Assembly (NCBI RefSeq): GCF_000428065.1
Contig: NZ_ATZF01000010.1
Coordinates: 62,001-126,000, forward strand
Reading direction: 5' to 3'
Length of the DNA: 64,000 nt
From: Shimazuella kribbensis DSM 45090
GTDB taxonomy: Bacteria > Bacillota > Bacilli > Thermoactinomycetales > Thermoactinomycetaceae
Under the pieces are notes generated by a model that saw only the letters and a program-made list of their open reading frames with translations, ran no database searches and had not been told where the DNA came from. Within the stretch, counting starts at the first letter, position 1. Each line of letters begins with the position of its first letter. Below are positions 62,523-64,000 of this stretch, in pieces. A program made the translations under genes and the position numbers.

Positions 62523-62550
62523 AAAAACCACCATTCTTTGGTGGTTTTTA
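62523..62550 (+). terminator. Hairpin in the spacer before cvfC-like
   Basis: AAAAACCACC-attctttg-GTGGTTTTT, T run on both sides. No gene directly before it on the plus strand except the cassette. Confidence 0.6.
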
Positions 62551-62675
62551 TTGTCTCATAAACAAACGAATTCAACTCCAAGAAGTAATAGGAACCAAAT
62601 AACGTTCAAATTTGGCATTTTCCTCATCAACAGATACAATAAAAATGAAAAGTACCCAACAAGGAAGTGTTCTAC

Positions 62676-63809
62676 ATGAAGATCATATCGATCGAACCAA
62701 CTCCAAGTCCTAACGTAATGAAGTGTAACTTAGATCAAACCCTTCCAACTGGGACGAGGTATGAATATAACAAAGCAACAAAAGAATATGCACCTGACCA
62801 TATCCAAAAAGTATTGAATATCGAAGGCATTGTTGGTGTTTTCCAAGTACTTGATTTCTTATCAATCGAACGCCATCCCAAAGCAGATTGGGAGCAATTA
62901 TTAACTTCGGTACGACGTATTTTTGGGAATGAGCAACAAGACAATGAACATTCTTTAGCGGAGGAATTAGATGCGTTTGGCGAGGTACAAGTATTGATCC
63001 AAACTTTGCGCGGTATCCCATATCAAATCAAACTTGTACATAACAACACCGAAAATCGCTTTGCCTTACCTGATCGATTCCAGCAAGCTGTGCTGCAAAT
63101 TCAAGGGGTAACGTCCAATGTTATCTTAGAAAGAAAATGGATGGATCAAGGTATTCGTTATGGAGAACCGGATGAAATCGGCAAACAATTAACAGCTGAA
63201 TTTGAGGCAATGTACCCAGATAGCCGGCTTCAACGTTTGGTAAAACAAGCACTGTCTCCAAAAGCGGAAGCAAATCCATTAGACCAAAAAAAGTCAGCAG
63301 ATGAAGTTCGCATTGCCTTCACACACGAAAATTGGGAAATACGGTATGCTGCTATGATGCAGTGGGAACCTAATGCAGAGGAAATAGAAGTTTTAGCTGC
63401 CGCATTGAAAGATTCTTCAGCAGCCATTCGTAGACAGGCTGTCGTGTTTTTAGGCTATATTGGCGGAAAAATCGTTTTGCCTTATCTCTTTGAAGCGATG
63501 AAAGATTCTTCAGCCGTAGTTCGTCGTACTGCTGGAGATACAATTTCTGATATTGGCGATCCAGATGCTATCCAAGTCATGTGTGATGCATTAAAGGACA
63601 AAAATAAACTCGTACGCTGGAGAGCTGCTCGCTTTTTATATGAAGTAGGTGACGAATCGGCTATTGATGCATTGCAACTAGCTATTGGAGATCCAGAGTT
63701 TGAAGTAAAGATGCAAGCACAGATCGCCTTACAACGTATTACCCAAGGTGAAGAAGCCAGTGGTACGGTTTGGCAACAAATGACGCAATCTTATCGATCA
63801 AAGGATTAA
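62676..63809 (+). CDS. CvfC-like protein (YpgR; Nfu_N plus HEAT repeats)
   Basis: 377 residues. An Nfu N-terminal-like domain (MKIISIEPTPSPNVMKCNLDQTLPTGTRYEYN... VLNIEGIVGVFQVLDFLSIER, about 1-80) is followed by a linker and HEAT-like helical repeats (RRQAVVFLGYIGGKIVLPYLFEAMKDSSAVVRRTAGDTISDIGDPDAIQVMCDALKDKNKLVRWRAARFLYEVG). ATG 62676 follows AAGGAAG at a good spacing; a GTG three codons earlier also opens the frame. The family (CvfC/YpgR) is conserved in Bacillales; its exact job is not known. Confidence 0.88.
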   Translation: MKIISIEPTPSPNVMKCNLDQTLPTGTRYEYNKATKEYAPDHIQKVLNIEGIVGVFQVLDFLSIERHPKADWEQLLTSVRRIFGNEQQDNEHSLAEELDAFGEVQVLIQTLRGIPYQIKLVHNNTENRFALPDRFQQAVLQIQGVTSNVILERKWMDQGIRYGEPDEIGKQLTAEFEAMYPDSRLQRLVKQALSPKAEANPLDQKKSADEVRIAFTHENWEIRYAAMMQWEPNAEEIEVLAAALKDSSAAIRRQAVVFLGYIGGKIVLPYLFEAMKDSSAVVRRTAGDTISDIGDPDAIQVMCDALKDKNKLVRWRAARFLYEVGDESAIDALQLAIGDPEFEVKMQAQIALQRITQGEEASGTVWQQMTQSYRSKD

Positions 63810-63814
63810 AAAAA

Positions 63815-63845
63815 CCCTTACGATGCAATATCGTAAGGGATTTTT
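63815..63845 (+). terminator. Terminator between the CvfC-like gene and uppP
   Basis: CCCTTACGAT-gcaat-ATCGTAAGGG then T's. Confidence 0.88.
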
Positions 63846-63848
63846 CAT

Positions 63849-64000
63849 TTAGAGGAAAAGGAAATAGATCAAGGCTGCTAATACAATACGGTAGATCGCA
63901 AACGGAACCAATTTAATCCGATTGATCAATTTCAAAAAGAAGCGAATAGAGATCAAAGAGACCACAAAAGCAGTAATAAATCCGGCTATAAAGAATGGCA
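63849..64000 (-). CDS. uppP: Undecaprenyl-diphosphatase, C-terminal end (cut by window edge)
   Basis: The last 49 residues ([49 protein letters not shown]) match the final helices of UppP/BacA, which recycles the undecaprenyl lipid carrier of cell-wall synthesis. The 5' part is outside the window. Confidence 0.85.
   Translation of the reverse strand, partial: PFFIAGFITAFVVSLISIRFFLKLINRIKLVPFAIYRIVLAALIYFLFL

Overview
The window looks like chromosome of a spore-forming member of the Firmicutes (order Bacillales). The background is AT-rich. Ribosome binding sites are strong AGGAGG types. Amino-acid genes are preceded by T-box leaders, and infC-rpmI-rplT has an L20-type leader and an AUU start. 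There is a sporulation gene next to thrS (ytxC-thrS) and a heterocycloanthracin-type peptide cluster. Menaquinone is probably made by the futalosine route (mqnC). A Thermoactinomycetaceae-like host would fit, but this is an inference from gene content and not a database result.

Layout. 0-6.5 kb: end of an M42 peptidase, a tiny glycine-rich membrane peptide, the bdbD-bdbC thiol-oxidase pair, an aldo/keto reductase, a PIN-PhoH ATPase and several very small genes. 6.6-13 kb: ilvB-ilvN-ilvC-leuA-leuB on the minus strand, under a sigma-A promoter, a cre-like site and a T-box. 13.3-19 kb: a complete thiazole/oxazole-modified peptide cluster on the plus strand, made of a Cys/Gly-rich precursor, an ocin-ThiF-like partner, a YcaO cyclodehydratase and a SagB-type dehydrogenase. 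19.9-25.6 kb: ilvD, infC-rpmI-rplT and argS. 25.6-32.3 kb: lipoproteins, a GH18 hydrolase, a flavin oxidoreductase/DoxX pair with a TetR regulator, and a methyltransferase. 32.5-40 kb: thrS, ytxC, a YdjM-like membrane protein, a PadR/membrane-protein pair, mqnC and a Fur-boxed ABC ATPase. 41-46 kb: an exporter, MarR and azoreductase group, three tandem DUF1048-like genes with palindromic promoters, and a RibD-type reductase. 48-50 kb: an XRE-TPR regulator followed by two 16-codon peptide genes that look like its own signalling peptides. 51-58 kb: an ANT(4')-like aminoglycoside nucleotidyltransferase, SDR/AraC, a MarR-EmrA-EmrB efflux operon and a guanidine-I riboswitch driving an SMR pair. 58-64 kb: an ECF-type sigma/anti-sigma pair, an epimerase, a CvfC-like protein and the end of uppP.

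Two patterns stand out. First, the XRE-TPR gene at 48.1-49.4 kb sits in one transcription unit with two tiny genes. Their products share GGR(R)ND-x-DP-x-G, and a terminator closes the unit; this looks like an undescribed self-contained peptide-sensing module. Second, six small genes scattered through intergenic spaces (5.1, 19.4, 28.9, 47.3, 50.8 and 62.2 kb) have GC-rich, actinobacterial-looking codon use. Each is a monocistron with its own GC-rich hairpin, and several have a sigma-A-like AT-rich promoter. They look like separately acquired single-gene cassettes, perhaps from actinobacteria or their phages. Other regulatory features are three T-boxes, a guanidine-I riboswitch, an L20 leader, a Fur box, PadR- and MarR-type palindromes, and several candidate non-AUG starts. 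No tRNA, rRNA, CRISPR array or intact insertion sequence was seen.
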